45,073 nucleotides of DNA from Streptomyces sp. G44 (GCF_016905445.1 NZ_JAFEXF010000040.1:1-45073), one strand, 5' to 3'; counted from the first letter of the stretch, positions 8,550 to 16,922 are shown. A program made the numbers and translations. The notes: generated by a model not told the origin, from the sequence alone.

Positions 8550-9463
8550 AGGACCGACTCACCGACGCGCTGTACGGCCTCGGCTGGAGCACCGTCAAGA
8601 AGCTCCCGGAACCGGTCGCCGCCCGGCTCGGCAGGACCATCGCCGACACGGCGTGGAAGCGCCGCGGCAAGGGCGTGCTGCGCCTGGAGGCCAACCTCGC
8701 GCGCGTGGTGCCCGACGCCACCCCGGAGCGGCTCGCCGAGCTCTCCAGGGCGGGCATGCGGTCGTACCTGCGCTACTGGATGGAGTCCTTCCGGCTGCCT
8801 TCCTGGAGCCCGGAGCGCATCAAGGACGGCGTCGACGTCAAGGACCTGCACCACCTCACCGACGGGCTCGCCGCGGGCAAGGGCATCATCGTCGCCCTGC
8901 CGCACCTCGGCAACTGGGACCTGGCGGGCGCCTGGGTCACCACCAAGCTGGACATCCCCTTCACCACCGTCGCCGAGCGCCTCAAGCCCGAGACGCTCTA
9001 CGACCGCTTCGTCGCCTACCGCGAGGGCCTCGGCATGGAGGTGCTGCCGCACACCGGCGGCTCCGCCTTCGGCACGCTGGCCCGGCGGCTGCGCGCGGGC
9101 GGCCTGGTCTGCCTCGTCGCGGACCGCGACCTGTCGGCCACCGGCGTCGAGGTGAAGTTCTTCGGGGAGAGCGCCCGGATGCCCGGGGGACCCGCCATGC
9201 TGGCCCAGCAGACCGGCGCGCTGCTCCTGCCGGTGACCCTCTGGTACGACGGGCCGCTCATGAGGGGCCGGGTCCACCCGCCCGTCGACGTCCCCGAGAC
9301 AGGTACGCGCGCCGAGAAGACGTCTGTCATGACGCAGGCGCTGGCCGATGCCTTCGCCACCGGTATCGCCGACCACCCGGAGGACTGGCACATGCTCCAG
9401 CGACTGTGGCTCGCCGACCTGGAGCCCCCTGCGGACGGCTCCGCGGCGGGGGAGGCCGCGTGA
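8546..9463 (+). CDS. Phosphatidylinositol mannoside acyltransferase (LpxL/HtrB-like)
   Basis: Encodes 305 residues from a GTG overlapping the pgsA stop by four bases. It belongs to the lysophospholipid acyltransferase superfamily: the catalytic H-x4-D motif is H120-LGNW-D125 in VALPHLGNWDLAG, followed by the family-type segments LARRLRAGGLVCLVADRD and GPAMLAQQTGALLLPV. In Mycobacterium the equivalent gene between pgsA and pimA acylates mannose on phosphatidylinositol mannosides at the cytoplasmic membrane face, and the same role is likely here. It is translationally coupled to its neighbours on both sides. No long hydrophobic segment is seen, so it is probably a peripheral membrane protein. 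Confidence 0.9.
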   Translation: MKDRLTDALYGLGWSTVKKLPEPVAARLGRTIADTAWKRRGKGVLRLEANLARVVPDATPERLAELSRAGMRSYLRYWMESFRLPSWSPERIKDGVDVKDLHHLTDGLAAGKGIIVALPHLGNWDLAGAWVTTKLDIPFTTVAERLKPETLYDRFVAYREGLGMEVLPHTGGSAFGTLARRLRAGGLVCLVADRDLSATGVEVKFFGESARMPGGPAMLAQQTGALLLPVTLWYDGPLMRGRVHPPVDVPETGTRAEKTSVMTQALADAFATGIADHPEDWHMLQRLWLADLEPPADGSAAGEAA

Positions 9464-10620
9464 GGATCGGCATCGTCTGCCCGTACTCGTGGGACGTGCC
9501 GGGCGGCGTCCAGTTCCACATCCGCGACCTGGCGGAGCACCTCATCGGGCTCGGCCACGAGGTGTCCGTCCTGGCCCCGGCCGACGACGAGACCCCGCTG
9601 CCGCCGTACGTCGTCTCGGCGGGCCGCGCCGTCCCCGTGCCGTACAACGGCTCGGTGGCGCGGCTCAACTTCGGCTTCCTCTCGGCCGCGCGGGTGCGAC
9701 GCTGGCTGCACGACGGCACGTTCGACGTCATCCACATCCACGAGCCGACCTCGCCGTCACTGGGGCTGCTCGCCTGCTGGGCCGCGCAGGGCCCGATCGT
9801 CGCGACGTTCCACACGTCCAACCCGCGCTCCCGGGCCATGATCGCCGCGTACCCGATCCTCCAGCCCGCCCTGGAGAAGATCAGCGCCCGCATCGCCGTG
9901 AGCGAGTACGCGCGCCGCACCCTCGTCGAACACCTGGGCGGCGACGCGGTCGTCATCCCGAACGGCGTCGACGTCGGCTTCTTCGCCGAGGCCGAGCCCA
10001 AGCCGGAGTGGCAGGGGGAGACGATCGGCTTCATCGGCCGCATCGACGAGCCCCGCAAGGGCCTGCCGGTCCTGATGAAGGCGCTGCCGCAGATCTTCGC
10101 CGAGCGGCCGGACGCGCGCCTCCTGGTCGCCGGGCGCGGCGACGAGGACGAGGCGGTGGCCTCGCTCCCCGCCGAGCTGCGTCCCCGCGTGGAGTTCCTC
10201 GGCATGGTCAGCGACGAGGACAAGGCGCGGCTGCTGCGCAGCGTCGACCTGTACGTCGCCCCGAACACCGGCGGCGAGAGCTTCGGGATCATCCTGGTCG
10301 AGGCGATGTCCGCGGGCGCGCCCGTGCTCGCCAGCGACCTGGACGCCTTCGCCCAGGTCCTCGACCAGGGCGGGGCGGGCGACCTCTTCGCCAACGAGGA
10401 CGCGGAGTCCCTCGCCAAGGCGGCGGTGCGCCTCCTCGCCGACCCCGAGCGCCGCGCGGGCCTGCGCGAGCGTGGCAGCGCGCACGTGCGGCGCTTCGAC
10501 TGGTCGACCGTCGGCGCGGACATCCTCGCGGTGTACGAGACGGTCGCGGACGGCGCGGCCTCGGTCGCGGCCGACGAACGCACGGGCCTGCGGGCGCGCT
10601 TCGGGCTGGCCCGGGACTGA
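9460..10620 (+). CDS. pimA: Phosphatidylinositol alpha-mannosyltransferase
   Basis: GT4-family glycosyltransferase of 386 residues that transfers mannose from GDP-mannose to phosphatidylinositol at the inner membrane face. The start is a GTG overlapping the preceding stop (GTGAGG), giving the typical N terminus VRIGIVCPYSWDVPGGVQFH with its acceptor-side glycine loop. The C-terminal Rossmann domain carries GFIGRIDEPRKGLPVLMKAL and the sugar-nucleotide E-x7-E motif, E273 to E281 (ESFGIILVE). An acidic helix near residues 294-312 (ASDLDAFAQVLDQG) is family-typical. It ends the pgsA-acyltransferase-pimA operon, and a strong hairpin follows the stop. Confidence 0.94.
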   Translation: MRIGIVCPYSWDVPGGVQFHIRDLAEHLIGLGHEVSVLAPADDETPLPPYVVSAGRAVPVPYNGSVARLNFGFLSAARVRRWLHDGTFDVIHIHEPTSPSLGLLACWAAQGPIVATFHTSNPRSRAMIAAYPILQPALEKISARIAVSEYARRTLVEHLGGDAVVIPNGVDVGFFAEAEPKPEWQGETIGFIGRIDEPRKGLPVLMKALPQIFAERPDARLLVAGRGDEDEAVASLPAELRPRVEFLGMVSDEDKARLLRSVDLYVAPNTGGESFGIILVEAMSAGAPVLASDLDAFAQVLDQGGAGDLFANEDAESLAKAAVRLLADPERRAGLRERGSAHVRRFDWSTVGADILAVYETVADGAASVAADERTGLRARFGLARD

Positions 10621-10629
10621 CCCGCTGAA

Positions 10630-10668
10630 CCCTCGGGGTGCCCGGCGGCCGGACCGGCCCCCCGAGGG
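10630..10668 (+). terminator. Hairpin after pimA
   Basis: CCCTCGGGG (10630-10638) pairs perfectly with CCCCGAGGG (10660-10668). The intervening bases include the self-complementary GGCCGG-A-CCGGCC, giving a nearly continuous stem. It ends the PIM operon four bases before the -10 element of the next gene. Confidence 0.65.
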
Positions 10669-10671
10669 GAC

Positions 10672-10677
10672 TAGCGT
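10672..10677 (+). promoter_or_regulatory. -10 hexamer of LemA-like gene, probably leaderless
   Basis: TAGCGT is followed by eight bases and then the GTG at 10686. There is no purine-rich ribosome-binding site in between and no clear -35 upstream, where the terminator stem lies. Confidence 0.4.
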
Positions 10678-10685
10678 GTAGGCCC

Positions 10686-11231
10686 GTGACCTCCACATTG
10701 ATCTGGATCGCGGCAGCCCTCTTCGCGATCGGCCTCTACCTGAGCTGGACAGCGGGGCGGCTGGACCGGCTGCACGCGCGCATCGACGCGTCCCGCGCCG
10801 CCCTCGACGCCCAGCTCCTGCGCCGCGCCTCGGTCGCCCAGGAGCTGGCCACCTCCGGAGTCCTCGACCCCGCCGCCTCGATCGTGCTCTACGAGGCGGC
10901 ACACGCGGCCCGGCAGGCGGAGGAGGAGCAGCGCGAGGTCGCCGAGAGCGAGCTGAGCCAGGCGCTGCGGGCCATCTTCGGCGAGAGCCAGCAGGTCGAG
11001 GCGGTGCGCGAGGCGCCGGGCGGGGACGAGGCGGCCACCGAACTGGCGGCGGCGGTGCGCCGGGTGCCGATGGCCCGGCGGTTCCACAACGACTCCGTGC
11101 GCGCCGCCCGCGCCCTGCGCAGGCACCGCACGGTCCGCTGGTTCCGCCTCGCGGGCCACGCGCCCTTCCCGATGGCGTACGAGATGGACGACGAGCCCCC
11201 GGTGGCGCTGGCCGACCGGGCCACGGCCTAG
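10686..11231 (+). CDS. LemA-like membrane-anchored protein
   Basis: Encodes 181 residues: one N-terminal membrane helix (residues 3-20, [18 protein letters not shown]) followed by a mostly helical, charged domain with heptad-like spacing ([23 protein letters not shown]). The C-terminal segment [20 protein letters not shown] followed by an aromatic, Pro-containing stretch ([17 protein letters not shown]) resembles the LemA fold signature, in which a helix bundle ends in a Phe-Pro turn. LemA proteins have no settled biochemical role. The GTG start fits a leaderless transcript. In mycobacteria a Nudix gene occupies roughly this position, but no Nudix box is present here. Family assignment is moderate. 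Confidence 0.8.
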   Translation: MTSTLIWIAAALFAIGLYLSWTAGRLDRLHARIDASRAALDAQLLRRASVAQELATSGVLDPAASIVLYEAAHAARQAEEEQREVAESELSQALRAIFGESQQVEAVREAPGGDEAATELAAAVRRVPMARRFHNDSVRAARALRRHRTVRWFRLAGHAPFPMAYEMDDEPPVALADRATA

Positions 11232-11345
11232 GCCCACCCGAGCGGCGCTGACCAGGGCCGTCGCCGAAAAACGAGCCACCGGTCAGCCATTGGCCCTTGC
11301 TGTGGCCTGGTCCCCGGGCGTTTCCTCGGAGATGAAGGAACCGTC

Positions 11346-11389
11346 TTCGACGAGCCTTCGACGAGTCTTCAGCGAGTCTTCAGCGAGTG
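11346..11389. repeat. Four tandem 11-bp repeats upstream of pdxS
   Basis: Four adjacent units, TTCGACGAGCC, TTCGACGAGTC, TTCAGCGAGTC and TTCAGCGAGTG, fill 11346-11389 and end 11 bases before the pdxS GTG. The 11-bp period places each unit on nearly the same face of the helix. The array lies in the untranslated leader if the GTG at 11401 is the start; an in-frame TTG (11290) or ATG (11332) would instead translate it, but neither has a ribosome-binding site. Confidence 0.7.
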
Positions 11390-11400
11390 AGGTCAACTCC

Positions 11401-12315
11401 GTGTCCAGCACCCCCTCCAGCAGCAACCCGACGCCCGAGACCGGCACCGCGCGCGTGAAGCGCGGCATGGCCGAGCAGCTCAAGGGCGGCGTGATCATGG
11501 ACGTCGTCAACGCCGAGCAGGCGAAGATCGCCGAGGACGCCGGCGCCGTCGCCGTCATGGCGCTGGAGCGGGTGCCCGCCGACATCCGCAAGGACGGCGG
11601 CGTCGCGCGGATGTCCGACCCGAACATGATCGAAGAGATCATCGAGGCCGTCTCCATCCCGGTCATGGCCAAGTCCCGCATCGGCCACTTCGTCGAGGCC
11701 CAGGTCCTCCAGTCCCTCGGTGTCGACTACATCGACGAGTCCGAGGTCCTCACCCCGGCCGACGAGGTCAACCACAGCGACAAGTTCGCCTTCACGACCC
11801 CGTTCGTGTGCGGCGCCACCAACCTGGGCGAGGCCCTGCGCCGCATCGCCGAGGGCGCGGCCATGATCCGCTCCAAGGGCGAGGCCGGCACCGGCAACGT
11901 GGTCGAGGCCGTCCGCCACCTGCGCCAGATCAAGAACGAGATAGCCAAGCTGCGCGGCTACGACAACAACGAGCTGTACGCCGCCGCCAAGGAGCTGCGC
12001 GCCCCCTACGAGCTCGTCAAGGAGACCGCCGAGCTCGGCAAGCTGCCGGTCGTGCTCTTCTCCGCCGGTGGCGTCGCCACCCCCGCCGACGCCGCCCTGA
12101 TGCGCCAGCTCGGCGCCGAGGGCGTCTTCGTCGGCTCCGGCATCTTCAAGTCCGGCGACCCGGCCAAGCGCGCCGCCGCCATCGTGAAGGCCACCACCTT
12201 CTACGACGACCCGAAGATCATCGCGGACGCCTCCCGCAACCTCGGCGAGGCCATGGTCGGCATCAACTGCGACACCCTGCCCGAGACCGAGCGCTACGCG
12301 AACCGGGGCTGGTGA
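11401..12315 (+). CDS. pdxS: Pyridoxal 5'-phosphate synthase, PdxS subunit
   Basis: Encodes 304 residues. PdxS condenses ribose 5-phosphate, glyceraldehyde 3-phosphate and ammonia into PLP, receiving ammonia from PdxT in a large ring complex. The (beta/alpha)8 barrel is intact, with the conserved [43 protein letters not shown] and [13 protein letters not shown] segments and the phosphate loop [14 protein letters not shown]. The GTG at 11401 gives the usual family length with a short disordered Ser/Thr-rich N terminus; AGGT lies upstream at moderate spacing. The stop overlaps the pdxT start by one base (TGATG). No PdxR-type regulator gene is adjacent; the tandem repeats at 11346-11389 are the obvious regulatory candidate. 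Confidence 0.96.
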   Translation: MSSTPSSSNPTPETGTARVKRGMAEQLKGGVIMDVVNAEQAKIAEDAGAVAVMALERVPADIRKDGGVARMSDPNMIEEIIEAVSIPVMAKSRIGHFVEAQVLQSLGVDYIDESEVLTPADEVNHSDKFAFTTPFVCGATNLGEALRRIAEGAAMIRSKGEAGTGNVVEAVRHLRQIKNEIAKLRGYDNNELYAAAKELRAPYELVKETAELGKLPVVLFSAGGVATPADAALMRQLGAEGVFVGSGIFKSGDPAKRAAAIVKATTFYDDPKIIADASRNLGEAMVGINCDTLPETERYANRGW

Positions 12316-12920
12316 TGACCACTCCCGTCGTGGGCGTCCTCGCCCTTCAGGGGGACGTACGGGAGCACCTGATCGCCCTGGCCTCGGCGGACGCCCTGGC
12401 CAGGCCGGTCCGGCGCCCCGAGGAGCTCGCCGAGGTCGACGGCCTGGTCATCCCCGGCGGCGAGTCCACCACCATCTCCAAGCTGGCCACCCTCTTCGGC
12501 GTCATGGAGCCCCTCCGCGCGCGTGTGCGCGACGGCATGCCGGTCTACGGCACCTGCGCGGGCATGATCATGCTCGCCGATAAGATCCTCGACCCGCGCT
12601 CGGGCCAGGAGACGGTGGGCGGCATCGACATGATCGTGCGGCGCAACGCCTTCGGACGGCAGAACGAGTCGTTCGAGGCGGCCGTCGACGTCAGGGGCGT
12701 CGAGGGCGCCCCCGTGGAGGGCGTCTTCATCCGCGCTCCCTGGGTGGAGTCGGTCGGCGCCGAGGTGGAGGTGCTCGCCGAGCACGAGGGCCACATCGTC
12801 GCCGTGCGCCAGGGCAACGCCCTCGCCACGTCCTTCCACCCCGAGCTGACGGGTGACCACCGGGTCCACGCTCTGTTCGTGGAGATGGCGCGGGGTAACC
12901 CGCGCGCGGGTTCCTTGTAG
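12315..12920 (+). CDS. pdxT: Pyridoxal 5'-phosphate synthase glutaminase, PdxT subunit
   Basis: Class I glutamine amidotransferase of 201 residues that hydrolyses glutamine and channels ammonia to PdxS. The catalytic triad is visible: C81 in [10 protein letters not shown], and H175 and E177 in SFHPELTGD. The glutamine-binding GGEST loop is in [13 protein letters not shown]. The ATG overlaps the pdxS stop by one base, so the two subunits are translationally coupled, matching their fixed stoichiometry. Its TAG stop is embedded in a perfect TAGGAT hexamer that may serve as the -10 of yebC. Confidence 0.96.
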   Translation: MTTPVVGVLALQGDVREHLIALASADALARPVRRPEELAEVDGLVIPGGESTTISKLATLFGVMEPLRARVRDGMPVYGTCAGMIMLADKILDPRSGQETVGGIDMIVRRNAFGRQNESFEAAVDVRGVEGAPVEGVFIRAPWVESVGAEVEVLAEHEGHIVAVRQGNALATSFHPELTGDHRVHALFVEMARGNPRAGSL

Positions 12921-12923
12921 GAT
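12895..12923 (+). promoter_or_regulatory. Possible yebC promoter overlapping pdxT stop
   Basis: TAGGAT (12918-12923) is the consensus vegetative -10 of Streptomyces and includes the pdxT stop codon. GTAACC lies 17 bases upstream as a weak -35. A transcript from here would carry a leader of about 65 bases containing the competing hairpins at 12924-12960. Confidence 0.4.
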
Positions 12924-12960
12924 CTCCCGGGGTATCTCCCGGGCCCGCAGGACCCGGGAG
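12924..12960 (+). promoter_or_regulatory. Competing hairpin arms in pdxT-yebC gap
   Basis: CTCCCGGG occurs twice (12924-12931 and 12936-12943), and its reverse complement CCCGGGAG occurs once (12953-12960). Either left arm can pair with the single right arm, giving two mutually exclusive 8-bp stems. It may be a simple terminator for pdxST, or a leader that switches conformation ahead of yebC. Confidence 0.5.
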
Positions 12961-12996
12961 TTCGTACAGGTTGGGTAACGCGAAGGAGACAGGCAG

Positions 12997-13755
12997 ATGT
13001 CCGGCCACTCTAAATGGGCTACGACGAAGCACAAGAAGGCCGTGATCGACGCCAAGCGCGGCAAGCTCTTCGCGAAGATGATCAAGAACATCGAGGTCGC
13101 GGCCCGTACGGGCGGCGCCGACCCGGCCGGTAACCCGACCCTGTTCGACGCCATCCAGAAGGCCAAGAAGAGCTCGGTCCCGAACAAGAACATCGACTCC
13201 GCGGTCAAGCGCGGCGCCGGCCTCGAAGCCGGCGGCGCCGACTACGAGACGATCATGTACGAGGGCTACGGCCCGAACGGTGTCGCGGTGCTCATCGAGT
13301 GCCTCACCGACAACCGCAACCGCGCCGCGTCCGACGTCCGCGTCGCCATGACGCGCAACGGCGGCTCGATGGCCGACCCGGGCTCCGTCTCGTACCTCTT
13401 CCACCGCAAGGGCGTCGTGATCGTCCCCAAGGGCGAGGCCGGGCTGTCCGAGGACGACGTCCTCGGCGCCGTCCTGGACGCCGGTGCAGAAGAGGTCAAC
13501 GACCTCGGCGAGACCTTCGAGGTGCTCAGCGAGGCCACCGACCTGGTCGCGGTCCGCACCGCGCTCCAGGAGGCCGGCATCGACTACGACTCGGCCGACG
13601 CCAACTTCGTCCCGACCATGCAGGTCGAACTGGACGAGGAGGGCGCCCGGAAGATCTTCAAGCTGATCGACGCCCTGGAGGACAGCGACGACGTGCAGAA
13701 CGTCTTCGCCAACTTCGACGTCTCCGACGAGGTCATGGCCAAGGTCGACGCCTGA
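12997..13755 (+). CDS. YebC/TACO1-family protein
   Basis: Encodes 252 residues, the usual family length, beginning [15 protein letters not shown], the hallmark N terminus of YebC/PmpR proteins, behind an AAGGAG ribosome-binding site. Other conserved segments are [40 protein letters not shown] and the acidic C-terminal half ending [19 protein letters not shown]. Members bind DNA as regulators in some bacteria, and others act on ribosomes stalled at proline-rich stretches; the sequence does not decide between these. It sits immediately before ruvCAB as in many bacteria, but a strong hairpin and a separate promoter divide the two here. Confidence 0.95.
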   Translation: MSGHSKWATTKHKKAVIDAKRGKLFAKMIKNIEVAARTGGADPAGNPTLFDAIQKAKKSSVPNKNIDSAVKRGAGLEAGGADYETIMYEGYGPNGVAVLIECLTDNRNRAASDVRVAMTRNGGSMADPGSVSYLFHRKGVVIVPKGEAGLSEDDVLGAVLDAGAEEVNDLGETFEVLSEATDLVAVRTALQEAGIDYDSADANFVPTMQVELDEEGARKIFKLIDALEDSDDVQNVFANFDVSDEVMAKVDA

Positions 13756-13790
13756 GCCGCGGCTTCGCTGACGGGCCGGCACGCCTGCGC

Positions 13791-13829
13791 CGACGGGCCG
13801 ACGGGGGACACGCCCCCGTCGGCCCGTCG
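13791..13829. terminator. Strong hairpin between yebC and ruvC
   Basis: A 17-bp perfect stem pairs 13791-13807 (beginning CGACGGGCCGACG) with 13813-13829 around a 5-base loop. It ends two bases before the ruvC promoter element, so it isolates the DNA-damage-responsive ruvCAB operon from yebC read-through. Confidence 0.8.
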
Positions 13830-13831
13830 CG

Positions 13832-13854
13832 TTGTCGGTGCGAGCCGATAGCCT
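13832..13854 (+). promoter_or_regulatory. RecA-NDp (PafBC-type) DNA-damage promoter of ruvCAB
   Basis: TTGTCGGTG (13832-13840), exactly eight bases, then TAGCCT (13849-13854) fits the described RecA-NDp consensus tTGTCRgtg-N8-TAnnnT, the LexA-independent DNA-damage promoter bound by PafBC in mycobacteria. It lies 32 bases before the ruvC GTG, with a ribosome-binding site between. No LexA palindrome is present. Confidence 0.85.
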
Positions 13855-13886
13855 GCACAAACAGGTGAGCGAAGAAGTGGGGGGCT

Positions 13887-14471
13887 GTGGTGAGGGTGCT
13901 GGGCGTGGACCCGGGGCTGACCCGGTGCGGTGTCGGCGTCGTCGAAGGCATCGCCGGACGCCCTCTGACCATGCGCGGCGTCGGCGTCGTACGCACCCCG
14001 GCGGACGCGGAGTTGGGCCACCGCCTCGTCGCCATCGAGCGGGGCATCGAGCAGTGGCTCGACGAGCACAGGCCCGAAGTCCTCGCCGTGGAGCGGGTCT
14101 TCAGCCAGCACAACGTCCGCACGGTCATGGGCACGGCCCAGGCCAGCGCCGTCGCCATGCTCTGTGCCTCGCGCCGCGGCATCCCCGTCGTCCTGCACAC
14201 CCCCAGCGAGGTCAAGGCCGCCGTCACCGGCAGCGGCCGCGCCGACAAGGCCCAGGTGGGCGCCATGGTGACAAGGCTGCTGCGGCTCGACGCACCGCCC
14301 AAGCCCGCCGACGCCGCCGATGCCCTGGCCCTCGCCATCTGCCACATCTGGCGCGCCCCCGCGCAGAACCGCCTCCAGCAGGCCGTCGCCCGCAACCGCC
14401 TCCAGCAGGCCGCCCCCCGGCACGCCGGGACGCCGTCCCCCGCAGCAGCACAGAAAGGCCGTACCGCATGA
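13887..14471 (+). CDS. ruvC: Holliday junction resolvase RuvC
   Basis: Endonuclease subunit of the RuvABC resolvasome, cutting Holliday junctions symmetrically. It has 194 residues from the GTG at 13887 (a second GTG follows at 13890 and cannot be excluded), with an AGTGGGG ribosome-binding site. The RNase H-like catalytic acidic residues are visible: Asp in [12 protein letters not shown], Glu in [12 protein letters not shown], and the Asp pair in [14 protein letters not shown]. The basic loop [20 protein letters not shown] is typical. About 35 residues after the catalytic core form a Gln/Ala-rich tail with a repeated NRLQQA unit. It heads ruvCAB, overlaps ruvA by four bases (ATGA), and is driven by the damage promoter at 13832. 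Confidence 0.96.
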   Translation: MVRVLGVDPGLTRCGVGVVEGIAGRPLTMRGVGVVRTPADAELGHRLVAIERGIEQWLDEHRPEVLAVERVFSQHNVRTVMGTAQASAVAMLCASRRGIPVVLHTPSEVKAAVTGSGRADKAQVGAMVTRLLRLDAPPKPADAADALALAICHIWRAPAQNRLQQAVARNRLQQAAPRHAGTPSPAAAQKGRTA

Positions 14472-15079
14472 TCGCCTTCGTCAGCGGCCCCGTCGCCGCC
14501 CTTGCCCCCGATACCGCGGTGGTCGAGGTCGGCGGCATCGGCATGGCCGTCCAGTGCACGCCGAACACCCTCTCCACGCTCCGCGTCGGCCAGCACGCCA
14601 AGCTCGCCACCTCCCTGGTCGTACGCGAGGACTCCCTGACGCTGTACGGCTTCGCGGACGACGACGAGCGGCAGACCTTCGAGCTGCTCCAGACCGCGAG
14701 CGGCGTCGGCCCGCGCCTGGCCCAGGCCATGCTCGCCGTCCACAGCCCCGACGCCCTGCGCCGCGCGGTCTCCACCGGCGACGAGAAGGCGCTGACCGCC
14801 GTGCCCGGCATCGGCAAGAAGGGCGCCCAGAAACTGCTCCTGGAGTACAAGGACCGCCTCGGCGAACCGCTCGGCACCGGCGCCCCCGCCGTCGGCAGGG
14901 CCGTCACCTCCGGCTGGCGCGAGCAGCTGCACGCCGCGCTCATCGGCCTCGGGTATGCCACGCGGGAGGCCGACGAGGCCGTCACCGCCGTCACCCCGCA
15001 GGCCGAGGCCGCCGAGGGCACGCCGCAGGTGGGCCAGCTCCTCAAGGCCGCGCTCCAGACCCTGAACCGCACCCGCTGA
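14468..15079 (+). CDS. ruvA: Holliday junction DNA helicase subunit RuvA
   Basis: Encodes 203 residues, the usual length. RuvA tetramers bind Holliday junctions and load RuvB. The N-terminal OB domain ([29 protein letters not shown]) is followed by two helix-hairpin-helix motifs ([16 protein letters not shown] and [21 protein letters not shown]), then a flexible linker and the C-terminal RuvB-contacting domain ([18 protein letters not shown]). Its ATG overlaps the ruvC stop by four bases, so the two are probably translationally coupled. The ruvB start follows after 52 bases. Confidence 0.96.
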   Translation: MIAFVSGPVAALAPDTAVVEVGGIGMAVQCTPNTLSTLRVGQHAKLATSLVVREDSLTLYGFADDDERQTFELLQTASGVGPRLAQAMLAVHSPDALRRAVSTGDEKALTAVPGIGKKGAQKLLLEYKDRLGEPLGTGAPAVGRAVTSGWREQLHAALIGLGYATREADEAVTAVTPQAEAAEGTPQVGQLLKAALQTLNRTR

Positions 15080-15131
15080 GCGCTCCCGCGCCGGCCCTCC
15101 GACCCCCGAACCGCATCGCGAGGCACACCGC

Positions 15132-16205
15132 ATGAACTGGGACGACACCACCGACGACGCTGCCGCCGCGGCCGAGCGGCTGGTCGGTGCGTCCGCCGAC
15201 GGCGAGGACCAGGCCGTCGAGGCCGCCCTGCGCCCCAAGGACCTGGGCGAGTTCGTCGGCCAGGAGAAGGTCCGCGAGCAGCTCGACCTCGTCCTGCGGG
15301 CCGCCCGCGCGCGCGGCGCCACCGCCGACCACGTGCTGCTCTCCGGCGCCCCCGGCCTCGGCAAGACCACCCTCTCCATGATCATCGCCGCCGAGATGGG
15401 CGCCCCGATCCGCATCACCAGCGGCCCCGCCATCCAACACGCGGGCGACCTCGCCGCGATCCTCTCCTCCCTCCAGGAGGGCGAGGTCCTCTTCCTCGAC
15501 GAGATCCACCGCATGTCGCGGCCCGCCGAGGAGATGCTCTACATGGCGATGGAGGACTTCCGCGTCGACGTGATCGTCGGCAAGGGGCCCGGCGCCACCG
15601 CCATCCCGCTCGAACTGCCGCCGTTCACCCTGGTCGGCGCCACCACGCGCGCGGGCCTGCTGCCCCCGCCGCTGCGCGACCGCTTCGGCTTCACCGGGCA
15701 CATGGAGTTCTACGAACCCGCGGAGCTGGAGCGCGTCGTCCACCGCTCCGCCCAGCTGCTCGACGTGGAGATCGACCCGGCCGGCGCCGCCGAGATCGCG
15801 GGCCGCTCGCGCGGCACGCCCCGTATCGCCAACCGCCTGCTGCGCCGCGTGCGGGACTACGCCCAGGTCAAGGCCGACGGCCGGATCGACCGCGAGATCG
15901 CGGGCGCGGCCCTCAAGGTCTACGAGGTCGACGGACGCGGTCTCGACCGCCTCGACCGCGCCGTCCTTGAGGCCCTGCTCAAGCTGTTCGGCGGCGGCCC
16001 GGTGGGCCTGTCGACCCTGGCGGTCGCCGTGGGGGAGGAGCGCGAGACCGTCGAGGAGGTCGCCGAGCCCTTCCTCGTACGCGAGGGTCTGCTCGCCCGC
16101 ACACCGCGCGGACGCGTCGCGACCCCCGCGGCATGGTCGCACCTGGGGCTGACACCCCCGCAGAAAGCGGGCGGAGCCGGACAACAGGATCTGTTCGGGG
16201 CGTGA
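15132..16205 (+). CDS. ruvB: Holliday junction branch-migration ATPase RuvB
   Basis: AAA+ motor of 357 residues that drives branch migration with RuvA. Walker A is GAPGLGKTT (72-80), Walker [10 protein letters not shown], sensor 1 is in [13 protein letters not shown], and the arginine-finger stretch is [14 protein letters not shown]. The C-terminal winged-helix domain ([18 protein letters not shown] and [16 protein letters not shown]) is intact. The N terminus is longer than in E. coli and acidic ([17 protein letters not shown]), as is common in actinobacteria. It is the last gene of ruvCAB; the next gene, yajC, has its own promoter 80 bases downstream. Confidence 0.97.
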   Translation: MNWDDTTDDAAAAAERLVGASADGEDQAVEAALRPKDLGEFVGQEKVREQLDLVLRAARARGATADHVLLSGAPGLGKTTLSMIIAAEMGAPIRITSGPAIQHAGDLAAILSSLQEGEVLFLDEIHRMSRPAEEMLYMAMEDFRVDVIVGKGPGATAIPLELPPFTLVGATTRAGLLPPPLRDRFGFTGHMEFYEPAELERVVHRSAQLLDVEIDPAGAAEIAGRSRGTPRIANRLLRRVRDYAQVKADGRIDREIAGAALKVYEVDGRGLDRLDRAVLEALLKLFGGGPVGLSTLAVAVGEERETVEEVAEPFLVREGLLARTPRGRVATPAAWSHLGLTPPQKAGGAGQQDLFGA

Positions 16206-16284
16206 CGGCGACGCGACCGCCCCCACGGACGACAGAACGGCGCGGATAGTCGCCTGGTCAGGAACCGCGGTGCCATGCTGAGCG

Positions 16285-16314
16285 TTGTTCCTTAGGCGCG
16301 GACTCGCTTAGACT
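16285..16314 (+). promoter_or_regulatory. Promoter of yajC-secDF
   Basis: TTGTTC (16285-16290), 18 bases, TAGACT (16309-16314) fits the vegetative pattern, about 88 bases before the yajC start. The hairpin at 16321-16342 would lie at the very 5' end of the transcript. Confidence 0.5.
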
Positions 16315-16320
16315 CCGCCG

Positions 16321-16342
16321 ACGCCGCCTTTGCGGGCGGCGT
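16321..16342 (+). promoter_or_regulatory. 5' leader hairpin of yajC transcript
   Basis: ACGCCGCC (16321-16328) pairs perfectly with GGCGGCGT (16335-16342) around TTTGCG. Placed at the predicted 5' end, it could stabilise the mRNA or act as an attenuator; a late ruvB terminator is the alternative. Confidence 0.5.
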
Positions 16343-16401
16343 GCCCACCCCCATCCATCAGGCCGCTTACCCGCGCGGTCGTGCGAAGGAAACTCCGTCC
16401 C

Positions 16402-16872
16402 GTGAATATCGTGACCCTCCTCCCGTTCATCGTGCTCATCGGGGCCATGTTCCTGATGACCCGGTCTGCGAAGAAGAAGCAGCAGGCCGCCGCGCAGATG
16501 CGTAACGAGATGCAGCCCGGCACCGGCATCCGCACGATCGGGGGCATGTACGCCACCGTCAAGGAGGTCCACGACGACGCCGTCCTCCTTGAGGTGGCCC
16601 CCGGTGTCCACGCGGTTTACGCGAAGAACGCGATCGGCGCCGTCCTGGCCGACGACGAGTACAACCGCATCGTGCACGGCACCGAGGACGACCTGAACGA
16701 GGACACCCCCGTCGTTCCGGACGACGCCTCCTCCCTGACCGAGCCCGCCGAGACCGCTGAGCCCGCCGGCGCTTCCGACGACTCGCGCATCGACCTCGGC
16801 AAGAAGGACGCGGCCGCCGAGGCCGACGACGCGCAGCCGAAGAAGACCGACGGCGAGTCCGACGCGAAGTAG
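16402..16872 (+). CDS. yajC: Preprotein translocase accessory subunit YajC
   Basis: Small membrane protein of 156 residues associated with SecDF. One N-terminal membrane helix (residues about 3-20, IVTLLPFIVLIGAMFLMT) is followed by the basic stretch RSAKKKQQAAAQMRNEMQPG and the beta domain GTGIRTIGGMYATVKEVHDDAVLLEVAPG, typical of YajC. The last 60 residues are a low-complexity acidic tail rich in Asp, Glu, Ala and Pro. The GTG at 16402 leaves the usual short N terminus; upstream in-frame codons to 16330 lack support, and AAGGA lies upstream at slightly long spacing. It starts the yajC-secD-secF cluster, although a hairpin separates it from secD. Confidence 0.93.
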   Translation: MNIVTLLPFIVLIGAMFLMTRSAKKKQQAAAQMRNEMQPGTGIRTIGGMYATVKEVHDDAVLLEVAPGVHAVYAKNAIGAVLADDEYNRIVHGTEDDLNEDTPVVPDDASSLTEPAETAEPAGASDDSRIDLGKKDAAAEADDAQPKKTDGESDAK

Positions 16873-16878
16873 TCACGA

Positions 16879-16922
16879 CCGGGGCCCGTGGGGGCGCGCC
16901 GCTCGCGCGCCACGGGCCCCGG
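16879..16922 (+). terminator. Strong hairpin between yajC and secD
   Basis: CCGGGGCCCGT (16879-16889) pairs with ACGGGCCCCGG (16912-16922), continuing inward as GGCGCGC/GCGCGCC with a small bulge. Its position just after the yajC stop suggests a partial terminator or a processing site that sets different yajC and secDF levels. Confidence 0.65.

Noticed and set aside
13304..13322. CACCGACAA on the plus strand, the reverse of a TTGTCGGTG damage box
   Set aside because: It lies inside yebC on the wrong strand, and the position eight bases further has GATGAG rather than TAnnnT.
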